Part shown: one piece after another, positions 1 to 10,689 of the stretch | How positions within the stretch are numbered: position 1 is the first letter of the stretch | Layout of the letters: every line of letters starts with the position of its first letter | Origin: Loripinus fragilis | Taxonomy: Eukaryota > Mollusca > Bivalvia > Lucinida > Lucinidae | Direction of reading: 5' to 3' | DNA length: 64,000 nt | Assembly (NCBI GenBank): GCA_964019695.1 | Contig: OZ026528.1 | Location: 57,989,602-58,053,601 of the forward strand | Position numbers and translations under genes: made by a program | The notes under the pieces: model-generated | Seen by the model: the letters and a program-made list of their open reading frames with translations, nothing else | Database searches by the model: none | Told to the model about the DNA's origin: nothing

Positions 1-208
1 GCATTTTGACAACTGTAGACTCAGACCAGCCTGTGCAGCGTCCTTTTAAGCTTAGCAACTCCAAATGATGTTCAGTCAGTAGCTTAACAGTCATAGAATA
101 TTCAAGCGACTAGCAAAGTCTCTGATCAGACTGCGCGTATGCGCAGGCTGATCTGAGGCTTTACTGGTCGCACATACCACATTGTTGGAAATTTCATGTC
201 GCGGCTCA
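1..208 (+). repeat. MITE family 1, copy cut by window edge
   Basis: Short non-coding DNA element ending in ATGTCGCGGCTCA. It shares its sequence with complete copies at 46080-46318 (opposite orientation) and 50446-50688 (same orientation), whose inverted termini read TGAGCCGCGACATG. The first ~30 bases of the element lie outside the window. It contains a block (GATCAGACTGCGC and relatives) found in several repeat families of this window. No ORF of substance. Confidence 0.75.
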
Positions 209-330
209 TATATAATCAGTATCCGGTGCACGAAGGAATGTGTGGAAAGCAAGCTGGTCGTTACCTGCAAAATGATGCATAATGAGATCATAATTCACCA
301 TGTTGTTCAAGAGTCATTTGCATTTTAGCC

Positions 331-480
331 GCGACATGATATTCCAACAATGTGGTATGTGCGACCAGCAAGGGTCAGACCAGCCTGCGCATACCCGCAG
401 TCTGATCAGAGCATTTGCTAGTCGCTTGAATATTCTATGACTCTTAAGCTACTGACCAATCATTATTTGGAGTTTTTCAG
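331..480 (-). repeat. MITE family 1, inverted partial copy
   Basis: Reverse-complement partner of 62-208. Starts at GCCGCGACATG and runs to the block equivalent to CAAATGATG. With the first copy it forms an inverted repeat with ~145-bp arms and a ~120-bp spacer, so the two could pair as a large hairpin. It lacks the end found in complete copies. Confidence 0.7.
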
Positions 481-495
481 CGGGAGCTGTCTATA

Positions 496-654
496 ATCGA
501 CTTTACTCTAAATTATCCACCATTCAGAAACAATCTTACATCTGCAAGTCTGCTATCTATGCTCATTGAAACGGACTATCTAAATTATCCACCAATCCGA
601 AACAATCTTACATCTGCAAGTCTGCTATCTATGATCATTGAAATGGACTATAAT
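496..654. repeat. 72-bp tandem duplication
   Basis: Two head-to-tail copies of a unit starting TAAATTATCCACCA, at 509 and 581 (period 72), differing at a few bases. Non-coding. Confidence 0.85.
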
Positions 655-1394
655 TTGTTAGGTATGAAAGCCGGGACCATGCCGCGCTGCCGCGCCGAAA
701 TCCGCCGCGCCAGAAATATATTTTTCCTTTCCCGAAGCACTTAGAGGTGTAATTCCGTATTTTTTTCGCTCTGTCATCTGCAAATAGTATTATTGACAAT
801 GGCCAATACAAAAATACATTATTTTTTTACCGAAATAATGATTTTAATGGCGATTTGACACTGCCACTTGCGTTAGTGGCAGTTTACCATATTTTTTAAC
901 TGTCGATTACTGGAACATTTGTCCTGGCTGCATTTTTACTAGAATCCATGGCACGGATGGTTCTTAGTGGGTGTTTTAGGCATGCAATGGAATATATTAA
1001 TAATAATAACGCATACACTCAATTGGCCCTTTTTCATGCGTTGTTACAGCTGGACAATTAACTGGTCAGTTAAACTTGTTCACGGTCCGCTTGCATCATA
1101 ATATAATCAAGGGACCATCATTTAATGAATAATATTCTTGACTTTGAAAATTAGCTATGTAAAGTAAAGAGAATCTGTTGTGCTCCACCAGATAACAGGG
1201 ATTTATGGTTAGACATTATATATATGGAATCTAATAACTGAACAATATGACCGCCATTATGTATTTTCATGCATGCAATTATACCTCTTGCTGTTGACTA
1301 TGTTGACCTAGAGTGAATAAAGAATTGAAAATAAAAAAAATGATCAATAATAGAACCGAACAAGCTCATTAAAGAATCTAATCTAATCAATTAG
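655..1394. other. Stretch without recognisable gene
   Basis: AT-rich sequence with stops in all frames. I see no transposon ends, tRNA-like boxes or exon-like reading frames. Confidence 0.5.
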
Positions 1395-1470
1395 TGCAGA
1401 AAGAATTTGGAACAAGAAGTTTGTGAACTTCAATGAGCTCAACATTCATTTGTGTTACTCAGAATCTAGT

Positions 1471-1493
1471 ATTAATTTATTTATTTATTTATC

Positions 1494-1524
<31 letters not shown>

Positions 1525-1529
1525 TTATT

Positions 1530-1575
<46 letters not shown>
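1471..1575. repeat. (ATTT)n microsatellite
   Basis: About 105 bp of ATTT units with a few interruptions. It explains the Tyr/Leu/Ile-rich open frame here, which is not a gene. Confidence 0.97.
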
Positions 1576-1577
<2 letters not shown>

Positions 1578-2245
1578 GCATAGCTAATGCGCGGATGCGT
1601 CGGCTGGTCTGCGCCTTTGTTTTTTGCAAACACCCACAACATTAGCAACTGTTTTTCGTCATAAGTTTCACAGTGTCGGCCAAGACGAGTCTACGCATAT
1701 GCACAGTCTCGCCAAAGCCTCTACTGCTGGTTTATACAAGATGATAAACTTTATACATTAACCACGTCGCTCATCTAATGAAACTAGCTAGAATATGGTT
1801 ATATTACAAGATAGATAACGTTCGTTTATCAAAAAATTGTTCACAGTGAAGGCTCAAACGAGTTTGCGCATACGCACAGTCTCGCCAGGGCCTTTACTGC
1901 TTGTTTACTGAATGCGAGAGCATTTAATCAATGGAAATGACGCCTTTCCCGAAATTTAGAACAAAACTAAAACTTTGAAAACAAATTTAGTTTCTGATTT
2001 GAGGGTGCGTCATTCATAGTGCAGTGGGATTCCCACAGCCTATAACATGCTTTGGGAAATATTACTGTGTTTATAGTCCATCCATGTATGATGTCATTGA
2101 TGTCAGCAAACAAGACGATTACCTGCACAAATACAGGATTTTTTATTTTTAACTGAACTCTATTTTTTTCTGAGTCCTATGTACCCTTCATGTCTTGTGA
2201 TGTGATAGAAACAATGTTATATTGTATACAAACAATATACTGTAA

Positions 2246-3020
2246 AGGCTCTAGCGAGACTGCGCATATGTGCAAGCTCGTCTGAGTCTTAACTATGAAC
2301 TGACTAATGATGTACATGTACATGTATGACCATTGAACAGAACTGAGTTTTATTCGAAATCCTGTAGGCTATAGAGCTCGCAAGGAATACAATCTACATC
2401 TTTCGGAGAAGGCGTGCTTGATTTTCTAACTTGCATATCCACTACCTTCAGTAAACAAGCAGTAAAGGCTCTGGCGAGACTGTGCGTAAGCGCATGGGCG
2501 GATTCAGAGGGGGGACATGGGGTCTGGACCCAGACTGTGCGTATGCGCATGGGCGGATTCAGAGGGGGGGACATGGGGTCTGGACCCCGCCCCCTGAAAA
2601 ATCACAAAACTACAGGGTTTTCTAGCAATACTGTTATAGATCTCCAGAAAAAATCACAAGGTTACCAAGCCAGCATTAAATGTTGGGCCATCATTGGTAC
2701 GACAGTCTCTCCCTTCATCAACTAAGAAAAATCAACAACAAAAAAACGTTGTCAAAGTCGGACCCCCTCTGGCAAAACTTTCTGGATCCGCGCAAAATGT
2801 GCAAACTCGTCTGAGCCTTCACTGAGATCTGACTTATGATGTACATGCATGATCATTGAACAGAACTGAGTTTTATTCGAACTCCTGTAGGCTATATAGC
2901 TCGCGAGGATACAATCTACATCTTTCGAGGAAGGTGTGCTTAATTTTCTAACTCTTCAATAACCAAGCAGTAAAGGCTCTGGCGAGACAGTGCATATTCG
3001 CATGGGTGGATCCAGAGGGG
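2246..3020. repeat. Direct repeat pair, ~550-bp spacing
   Basis: A ~200-bp block (GAACAGAACTGAGTTTTATT, then CTCCTGTAGGCTAT and AATCTACATCTTTCG) occurs at about 2290-2500 and again at 2815-3010. Each copy is followed by AGTAAAGGCTCTGGCGAGAC and by a poly-C type element, so the poly-C element was probably duplicated together with its host block. Confidence 0.8.
2500..2730 (+). repeat. Poly-C-containing dispersed element, copy 1
   Basis: Shared structure: GGATYCAGAGGGGG, a C-rich stretch, CTGAAAAATCACAA, then CCAGCATT and GGGCCATCAT. Related copies at 2995-3310, 6975-7165 and, inverted and partial, 47060-47200. Its start is itself duplicated here (GGCGGATTCAGAGGGGG at about 2489 and 2550). Confidence 0.7.
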
Positions 3021-3310
3021 GGAAAGGGGGTTCGGACCCCCCCCCCCCCCCCAAAAAAAAAAAAAAATCACAACACTATAGGGTTATAGCAGTACTGCCC
3101 CGGATCCCCTGAAAAATCACAAGGTTACAAAGCCAGCATTCAATGTTGGGCCATCAACGGTACGACAGTGAAACTCCATTTTAATGGCGTTTGCTGGCGG
3201 GCCGATGTTGGTCCGCTTATGGTGGTACATGTATTTGGATCGTCTCTTCCCTCGTAAACTAAGAAAAAAAACGTTGTCAAAGTCGGACCCCCTCTGGCAA
3301 AATTTTCTGG
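2995..3310 (+). repeat. Poly-C-containing dispersed element, copy 2
   Basis: Same family as 2500-2730. Contains a run of about 16 C followed by 15 A (3037-3067), where the sequence length may be unreliable. The block GGCCATCAACGGTACGACAG matches copy 1. Confidence 0.7.
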
Positions 3311-3578
3311 ATTCGTGTAAGATGCGAGAACTCGTCTGAGGAGCCTTCACTGTGAACAAATTTATGATGTACGAACGTTATCTATCTTGTAATATAACAA
3401 TATTCTAGCTAGTTTCATTAGATGAGCGACGTATTTAGTATTTTATCATCTTGTATAAACCAGCAATAGATGCTATGACGAGACTGTGCATATAGGTTTG
3501 ATAGGATTCTGAGTAACACAAAGTAATGTCGCCTTATTGAAGTTCACAAACTTCTTTCTAGAAAATGATTAAGGAAGG

Positions 3579-3900
3579 GGAGCGCAGTGGCTCAGTGGTA
3601 GAGTGCTTGACTCGAGACCGAAGGGCCGCGGGTTCGAACCTCACCGGCGTCACATTTCAAGAAAATCGCTGCAATTTTCTTTGGGTCCTGTTTAAAAGAA
3701 GTCTGGAACTGCCCGTTCAAAATAATCACCTTTTGTTTGAAAGACGTTGGGGCTATTTGTTTTGTAGTATCTGGCTCAGCCCTGGTTGCCCATTTCACCT
3801 GGTTGTGTCTAAAAGCTGTAACGGAACCGTATTCGGCCGAACCTACCAAACTTACCGAATGTTCACTTTTTTAACCTATTGATTATAGGTATGTTATTTT
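3579..3900 (+). repeat. tRNA-derived SINE
   Basis: The head (3579-3652) carries an RNA polymerase III type 2 promoter. An A box TGGCTCAGTGG at 3588-3598 matches TRGYNNARNNG, and a B box GGTTCGAACCT at 3631-3641 matches GWTCRANNC, at tRNA-like spacing. An unrelated ~250-bp body follows and ends near a T run at 3896. Not a functional tRNA gene: the anticodon and acceptor stems do not close well. It abuts the right edge of the 1395-3560 element. The 3' limit is uncertain. Confidence 0.65.
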
Positions 3901-3949
3901 TTTTACATCCCTTTAAGGCTTTGGCCAAAATATCTGTATCCTTAAAAAC

Positions 3950-4090
3950 CCTTCCAGTGCCTCACTAAGAATAAAGGTGTCGTCGCGTTGTCTCATAAAG
4001 TGTCGCCGAATCGTCTCAAAATCTGTCGACGAGTTGTCTAAAAAAAACGTGTCGCCATCGGCGACTTTCCGGTATATTTCGGTATGTTCT
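3950..4090. repeat. Degenerate GTCGCC/TTGTCTC motif cluster
   Basis: Variants of TGTCGYCG and TTGTCTC recur about every 15-30 bp on the plus strand. The short minus-strand open frame across it is a by-product of the repeated motif. Confidence 0.4.
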
Positions 4091-4099
4091 GCCACCAAG

Positions 4100-5984
4100 T
4101 TTGTTTGAAGTAACTATAAATAGCCTACGCATGTAGATAAATACAACGATCTATGCCAGATTAATATCATTATTAATGAGACTAAAACGGTAAAATCGAT
4201 CACACGTGTAGAAGCGCTAGTACGAGGTTTCTTCACCGTTGACAATTTACTTATTTAGACAATGATCTCAAGTAATGTTGCATTTGTTAAACATATCAGG
4301 TGCTTTCATAGTTAATGACTTCCAGTTACCATTTGTATTAAAAGTTTTTCCCACTTCACATTCTACTTTTAATCCCTATATTTAATATTAAACATGAAAT
4401 ATACAATATATACCATAACTCCAAACATTCTTAGTTATGAACTACTTATAGTGTCCCTACAACAGGCTTACAATACACTGTATCACTTTGATCTGCAAAA
4501 GACATCGTTCACATACTTTGAGTCAAACTTTCACGTTGGCAACCTTCAATTTTCATCTCATCCAATCAATCAACATCTAACACCAATCTATTATGCATAA
4601 AATATCTTACAATTAAAACAGGACTTTAAATGTATGTTCTCCTTTGAATGCCGCTGAATATCTTTTTTAAAGATATTTCTTGTTAGGTTTAAAAGAAGAC
4701 TGCACAGGCTCGTCTGAGTTTATTCTTGTCAAAATGCCACATTGTTGGAAATCACGTATCGCGGCTCATTTCACTTACTGACCCTGGACGGACGGACCGA
4801 AAGACGAACTTACACATGTGTCTGTTTATAAGATGAGTTGGCTTTTAAAATGTCCAATAGAGTGATTAACATTTAGCGCGATGGTCTAATTTTATAAGAT
4901 GGTTGGATTTCTCTTAAAAGCATGTGTTTGAATTAATGGGTGCTTGCAGCATAGACACTGATAAAGTACTACAAAGCATCGGCCAAAAAATGCTAATCTG
5001 TAAAGATCAAAAACATTTTGCATACATGTGTCTAGATGTTTAAGTATTTAGTCAAAATATACCATGCGGTTCAAGAGTTATGAGCATTTTCATTAAAATA
5101 TGTCGACCGGCCAAAATGATGCTCGACGAAGCCTCGTTCTAGCCTGGGTTCAGTCGTCAATATTTTGGCAATCTTTTCTAAAGCTTATATTCTAAAAATA
5201 AGAGAATAAAAAGATAACACATCAAAGGTATCGGTTGTCCGTTATTGATTTCGATTTTTATTGACATTTTTGACCAAGAATAGAAAAAATAAAAAAGAAG
5301 AAAAAAATGATCAGTCAAGAACCCAGGTTAGCCTCGTCCCCGTGGCTGGACAGTGTTCAAATAAATATGTCTGCAAAATTTGATACAGATATACCGTGTG
5401 GTTCAAGAACATTTTCACTAACTGACCAACCTGATTGATACTCAGAAAAGCAATGTCCATCTAAAAAGGCTCTTTCGCATGCCATTGGTTAGACAATGTT
5501 GACACATGCATACATGTACGTATGTGTTATGAGCAATTGCATTAATTGCTAACGGACGGGCGGACAGACAGCTGCGTACAGTGGTTTTAGTGCACACCTG
5601 CGGGTCGTGCAATATTACACAAGAAAAGTACTTGTATTCTGTTTTTGAAATAATCCACCGCTCATATTTCAATGGTTGAAAACTGACCTGTGTCAAATCA
5701 TCTGTGTAGCATGCAAATATTTGTTATTCGATTAAGAGTTTTATTATCTTCTCGTCTTGAGAAAATCTGTCTGCGAGGTGTAGGAGCAATAGTGCCAAAG
5801 TGGCTGAAGGCGGTGCCTTATTTATCCGTTTAACTCATATTATCATATGACGTCGCGTCTGGGAGTGTTATAACGCCATGCAATAAAATCGATAAACCAC
5901 TAGTGGTTTATAGATTTACGGGAAACGTTATGACGTCCATAACAACGTTGCGTACATAATGACAAAATTATAACGTATTTACGC
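4100..5984. other. Non-coding stretch with a MITE-1 fragment
   Basis: No gene seen. 4690-4775 is a fragment of MITE family 1 (ends CGTATCGCGGCTCA). An imperfect palindrome around 5886-5925 (GATAAACCACTAGTGGTTTAT) lies near the following hairpin element. The rest is AT-rich sequence without exon signals. Confidence 0.5.
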
Positions 5985-6165
5985 CAGAAATGAGATTTCA
6001 AAGCATTTCTCATATGATAAATAGAATCTAACATTCGTGCTCTTATATTATTGAATTTATTAAACTCGTTGCGAAAAAGAGATAAAATGCTCGGCAAGCC
6101 TCGCATTTTATCTCTTTTCCCCAACTCGTTTAATAAATTCAATAAAACATGAGCACTCATGTGAG
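5985..6165. repeat. Hairpin MITE family 3
   Basis: Near-perfect palindrome centred near 6100. ATTGAATTTATTAAACTCGTT on the left pairs with AACTCGTTTAATAAATTCAAT on the right, flanking the inner stem AAGAGATAAAATGC/GCATTTTATCTCTT. The ends carry CATGAGCACTCATG-like sequence. Relatives at 47540-47700 and 55175-55320, and a fragment at 7240-7280. Non-coding. Confidence 0.8.
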
Positions 6166-6189
6166 GTCCTCTATGTCACACATCTTAAT

Positions 6190-6468
6190 GGTCTATCCTG
6201 TTTGCTAATGGAAATATGATGGTCTATCCTGTTTGCTAATGGAAATATGATGGTCTATCCTGTTTGCTAATGGAAATATGATGGTCTATCCTGTTTGCTA
6301 ATGGAAATATGATGGTCTATCCTGTTTGCTAATGGAAATATGATGGTCTATCCTGTTTGCTAATGGAAATATGATGGTCTATCCTGTTTGCTAATGGAAA
6401 TATGATGGTCTATCCTGTTTGCTAATGGAAATATGATGGTCTATCCTGTTTGCTAATGGAAATATGAT
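6190..6468. repeat. Minisatellite: nine identical 31-bp units
   Basis: Unit begins GGTCTATCCTGTTTGCTAAT. Starts fall every 31 bp from 6190 to 6438, and I see no base difference between units. 279 bp in total, non-coding. The lack of divergence points to very recent expansion or homogenisation. Confidence 0.97.
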
Positions 6469-6594
6469 ATATCTGATCCTACACTATGGATCTAACAAGT
6501 AATTTCTTTGCTCAGGGTACCGACATGAAAGTTTATTTATATTAGTATTCATAGTGGGTGGGGCATAGCATGAATATTCATGAAGAATGGACGC

Positions 6595-6715
6595 ACAGTA
6601 TTTCAGCCAGCATACAGCATAGTGTCGGGCCACCATCATCCCGCCAGCGAAACGCCATTCAAATGCCCGATTTAAGATGTTCACTGGGCCTATGGGCCTT
6701 AAATCGGGGAGTTAA
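6595..6715. repeat. Repeat fragment with CCCGATTTAAG hairpin
   Basis: GGGCCACCATCATCCCGCCAGC resembles the end of the poly-C element family. It is followed by an inverted repeat, CCCGATTTAAG (about 6665) against CTTAAATCGGG (about 6701). Non-coding. Confidence 0.5.
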
Positions 6716-6974
6716 AACAAAAATAAAAGTGAAGATGACCTGGACATACCACAATCACATACTACATACCAACCCATGGCGCCGTGAGGACGAGTCAAAG
6801 AATGATAACATCGACATTACAATCAACTCTCTTCTCCACAGCCAGATAAGATGATTGAAAAACTAGACAGGACACAAAGTACTGCAAAACAATAAAGAAC
6901 TAACAAAAAAAAACACAAACAATGGGAGAAACACTAAACACTTTATCATCAACAATAGAACTACCGCCTTAGAA

Positions 6975-7165
6975 GGGACAGCACATGCACGGATCCAGAA
7001 GGGTGACAGAGGGACCGTACCCCCCCCCCCCCCCCCTGAAAAATCGCAAAAATATAGGGTTTCGTAGCAATACTGGTCCGGATCCCCTGAACAATCACAA
7101 AGCTGCCACGCCAGCATTCAAATATTGGGCCATCATCGGCCCGCCAGCGAAATGTCATTTAGATT
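6975..7165 (+). repeat. Poly-C-containing dispersed element, copy 3
   Basis: CGGATCCAGAAGGG, 17 C at 7020-7036, CTGAAAAATCGCAA, CCAGCATTCAAATATTGGGC, then CATCATCGGCCCGCCAGCG. Same order of blocks as 2500-2730 and 2995-3310. The Pro- and Gly-rich open frames here are artefacts of the C run. Confidence 0.75.
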
Positions 7166-8104
7166 ATGAAGTTTGTTTTCAGTAATTGACCCATTCCAGA
7201 CTTCAAAGTCGTAAATGAACAATTACATAGAGAATCTTACATGAGAGTGCTCATGTTCTATTGAATTTATTAAACGAACAAACATAAAATATGTATCATT
7301 TTTAATTAGTTTAATACATTTTCTTAACAAATTGGATCAAGGATGAAAGAAAAAAAATGTCTTGCACGCCTAGATTAGTAACACAACACGTACACAGACG
7401 CAGTCTGACCATCGCTTGACCTATGTATGTTGCTGATAAAGTATGATAATATATTAATATATTATATCTGTCCTACCTATCAGAATGAACTTTGAATTCC
7501 TCATTTATAAATCGGATGGGTTTATTTTACATGTTTTATGTCGTTTTTTTTAATTCATTGAACTTTTAGAGGAACCGTCTGTGAGCGAATAGTGAATACC
7601 CTGATTAAACACCGCATACTAGATAACATGCGAACCAAACCATGATGTGGCTCTGGGAGGTATTGCAAACAGCATGGTCCCAGATCAGTCCCGACAAAAT
7701 GTTCATCCTGATCTAAACATTTTGAAAATCTGGTGGTATTACTGAAAGTTTTTTTGAAGACATTTATTTTGAAGAAGTTATGAGCAGACAACTAAACTCA
7801 TGTAGAACCCATCGTTTAAAAAAACAACATATAGGCCAGTAAGCTTCGACACCGAAAATCTGTCTTCAGGATTTGCGACCAGGTAAGGTTCAACCAGCCA
7901 GGTTAGCTACAGAGACTAGCTAGAATCCAGAATTTTGCGTATGGCAAGTTTAAAGCTTTTGCTCTCCAGATAGCGAAAAATAAAGGCGATAATCAGACTG
8001 CGCGGATGCGTAGGCTCTTCTGCGCCTTTGCCATTTCTTCTCTTTAACTTTATAGCCCGCTTTATAGTAGAGCGGACAGTAACCATTGCTAAAGTGACTG
8101 TACA
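7166..8104. other. Non-coding stretch with MITE fragments
   Basis: 7240-7280 is a fragment of hairpin family 3 (GAGTGCTCATG, TTGAATTTATTAAACG). 7850-8040 is a diverged copy of MITE family 2 (GAAAATCTGTCTTC, GCTACAGAGACTAGCTA, CAGACTGCGCGGATGCG, CTGCGCCTTTG). No gene recognised. Confidence 0.5.
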
Positions 8105-8215
8105 CTGACGCCCACGTATATGTACTACGAATTTGCGTTTCATGCGCATTTTCAATGCGTTATACGCAAGTACGATTTAAAGTTCGTTGAAAACGCGAAT
8201 CAACTCGTATCAACG
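8105..8215 (+). repeat. Left flanking inverted copy (ACGCCCACGT block)
   Basis: ACGCCCACGTATATGTACT, then AATTTGCGTTTCATGCGCAT and GTTGAAAACGCGAA. It matches the reverse complement of 19430-19515, so the 8.6-19.4 kb elements lie between inverted copies of this sequence. Imperfect match, ~80-100 bp. Confidence 0.55.
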
Positions 8216-8622
8216 CAAGGCAAGATCATGAATATTCATGTGATAAGGGAAGCGTTAGTGCGTTAACCAATCGAATTGCCTATTTAGAAAAATCGATACT
8301 GAAATGTGTTGATTCTGTTATAGGTAAATCTAATTTAAAGCTTGAAATTTGCGTAAAACAATATTATTTCTTACCTCAATGTTTTATTTTGCTATTAATC
8401 CGTTTAAACGTATTTTATCCTTCCTCCAATGAATGACTATGCAGCAATCCATTGCAATGCGGATCTGCGTTGCTACGCAGTGATAAACGTTGAATCACGT
8501 TGATTCGCGTTGATAAATCAGCTGGATCGATTGGTGGACAGGTAACTGCGTTTCCCTGCAGTTCAACGTATTATTAATGACGAGCGGGGATTGGCTATTC
8601 CAAGTACCCCAATTAGGGCCTC

Positions 8623-8662
8623 CGATATAAGTAGCCACCTACTAGTCCAGTGGTCAGTTTAT
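8623..8662 (+). promoter_or_regulatory. TATA box plus TCAGTT initiator
   Basis: GATATAAGTA at 8623-8632 lies 26-31 bp upstream of TCAGTTT (8654-8660), whose A would be +1. This is the classical metazoan TATA-Inr spacing, and TCAGTY is the arthropod-type initiator. The block is repeated almost exactly at 18787-18824 in the second copy. No downstream DPE motif is obvious. It would drive transcription rightwards into the element. Confidence 0.5.
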
Positions 8663-10689
8663 CTGTGGCAGGCAGCCTGTACACATGTTTCAGTGATAAT
8701 TAATGCAATCTTAAGTATTTTTTGTATGGTGCTTTCAATTATGTGAATTAGGGCCATAATAAGTGATACTTTTGTGTGTTTGAGTTATTTTGGAAGAAAA
8801 TATTAATTAAGCAGTTTTAGTGTGAAAGTGCACGTGTATTTTCAAATAATTGTTAGGCAACACCGCGTTTTTTTTTTGTGTAATTTTGTGCCAATTTTGA
8901 TTCAAAGAAAGGTCGTTCTTATACGGAATTATCCAGGCTGTGAATGTTAATTTTAGATTCTGTATACAGAGGGTATGAGTTTATGTATGTGGAAGCATTA
9001 CGTGTAGGTTAAATGTAACCGGAGGTATGTTTTTCAGTCACCTTGTTGAGTAAGGCATGAATCATGTAGAAATGGTGAGTAATTTTTAATTAATGTTTTC
9101 TTTGAGCAGACAAGGCCAACATTAGTATGCAGTTGGGAATGTAGGATGGGAACTGACCAGCTGAATGTTTGTGTATATCCTGGGGACAGCGAATGGTTTG
9201 GGATGAAGTTTTATATTTAATTTAAACATTCGACAACCATTTTGAACCCAGGTCTGAGTAGGCAGAGTGTCCTAGGCATGGCTAAGTCCTAAATGTTGTG
9301 GGTCATGAAGGGTGCTTGGTTTATTGAGTACAAAGAAACGTCAGTATTCGAAATGCAGGTTCTTGTTACTTCAGATAGATTGCTAAAATGTGCGATTAGC
9401 GACGGCATACTGATAAAATAATGTTTCGATAGATTTTATGCAAAGGGTGTTTTTTTTGTGGTGTGTAAAATAGTCAATTCTATATCGTATAAATTTGGTG
9501 GTGTTCTATCCACGGACTATCATAGCGCTTATAGATTAAAAAAAAAATTAATAAATGGTCAAAATTTCTAAATAAACAGCTTGTTGAATGAGGCTTCAAG
9601 CTGAAAGCAGCTTATATAGCATACCATTATTAACCATGAATGGGTGTTATCGGGTAGATAAGGCATACATTTGGTGAAATGTGGAGAAATAAAATAGATG
9701 ATATGGTGATGATTATGAAGATGATGAAAAAAAATAAAGAGTTGACTGTGACGTATATCATCAACGCAAATAAAAAATTGTTTCTCTGATTAACATGTCG
9801 TTATGTATTGTGCATGCGTGGCTATATGTGGCGCACGTGATATTTGCTGTGGGGATAAAAGCTATATTCATTTTAGTCTTGTTCGATAATATTGGTCTCC
9901 ATGGGAGTTTATTTTTAATCATAGTTTTTAGTCATGTTTTGTACCGAATTTGAAGATATTTCAGAAGTTAGTGTAAATTAAATGTTGTTTTTATAGACAG
10001 AAGTTTTTTTTGTTGTTGTTTTTCATCAAATACAGCTATGAATTTAGGTGTAGCTTCATCGTACATTTGTGAGGCAAAATGTGATGACATGCCGTACAAA
10101 AGAAAGCAATCTCTGATATTTATTTTAATTATAAAAAAGCAGTCTTGAATAAGCTCCATTACTTGAAAACAGAAAGTTGTTTGGGGAAAAATTTTCATGT
10201 TCGTATATATTTTGCACAAGATCCATAATTCTGTTTTGTATATACTATGAGTGATTCCCCTCGAAGTGTAAGTAAATGTATTTCCGTGTTTGCTGTTGAA
10301 GTTGGAAACTGTCAAAGGTAATTTAATAACAAGTAACAATACGGAAGCTAACAGGTACAAAATGCAAATCTGTTGTTCATTTTCCTTTGATTAATTTTTA
10401 TACATTTTTTTTGTTCAATCAATTCCCCGGAAAGTTAAGATATGTTGAATAAAGGATATAACTTTGCTTCAGATTATTTACAGTTTTTGGGAGACTGAAC
10501 TTTAGATAGTTTATTTTTTATTTATTTTCTGCAAAATGCCATCTTAAAGTGTTATCAAATATGGGCTATATATATTTGCTCTGGTATATAGATACATTGT
10601 ATGCATTTAATGTTGACTGACAATATGTTGTCACTAAACTAAGGAAATCACCACGCAAGTTGTGAAATAAGTTACAGTTGAGGAAGAGG

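Larger units (their letters stand above)
1395..3560. mobile_element. 2.2-kb composite inverted-repeat (foldback-like) element
   Basis: The outer arms 1397-1470 and 3495-3560 are reverse complements (shared GAAGTTTGTGAACTTCAAT and TGTGTTACTCAGAATC). Inner arms 1685-1875 and 3300-3490 also match in reverse complement (shared GATGAGCGACGT-like and ACAAGATAGATAACGTTCGT blocks). The left arm is interrupted by an ATTT microsatellite. The interior holds direct repeats and poly-C element fragments, and no transposase ORF. Either a non-autonomous foldback element or nested insertions into a palindrome. Confidence 0.6.

Noticed and set aside
3579..3652. Functional tRNA gene
   Set aside because: A and B boxes are present, but the acceptor and anticodon stems do not form convincingly and an unrelated body follows. 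SINE fits better.
6190..6468. CRISPR array
   Set aside because: Units are contiguous with no spacers, and the context is animal nuclear DNA.
9968..10360. 130-codon minus-strand frame inside the 10.2-kb element
   Set aside because: AT-rich with no domain, no exon signals and no match I recognise. It overlaps non-coding element sequence and is most likely chance.
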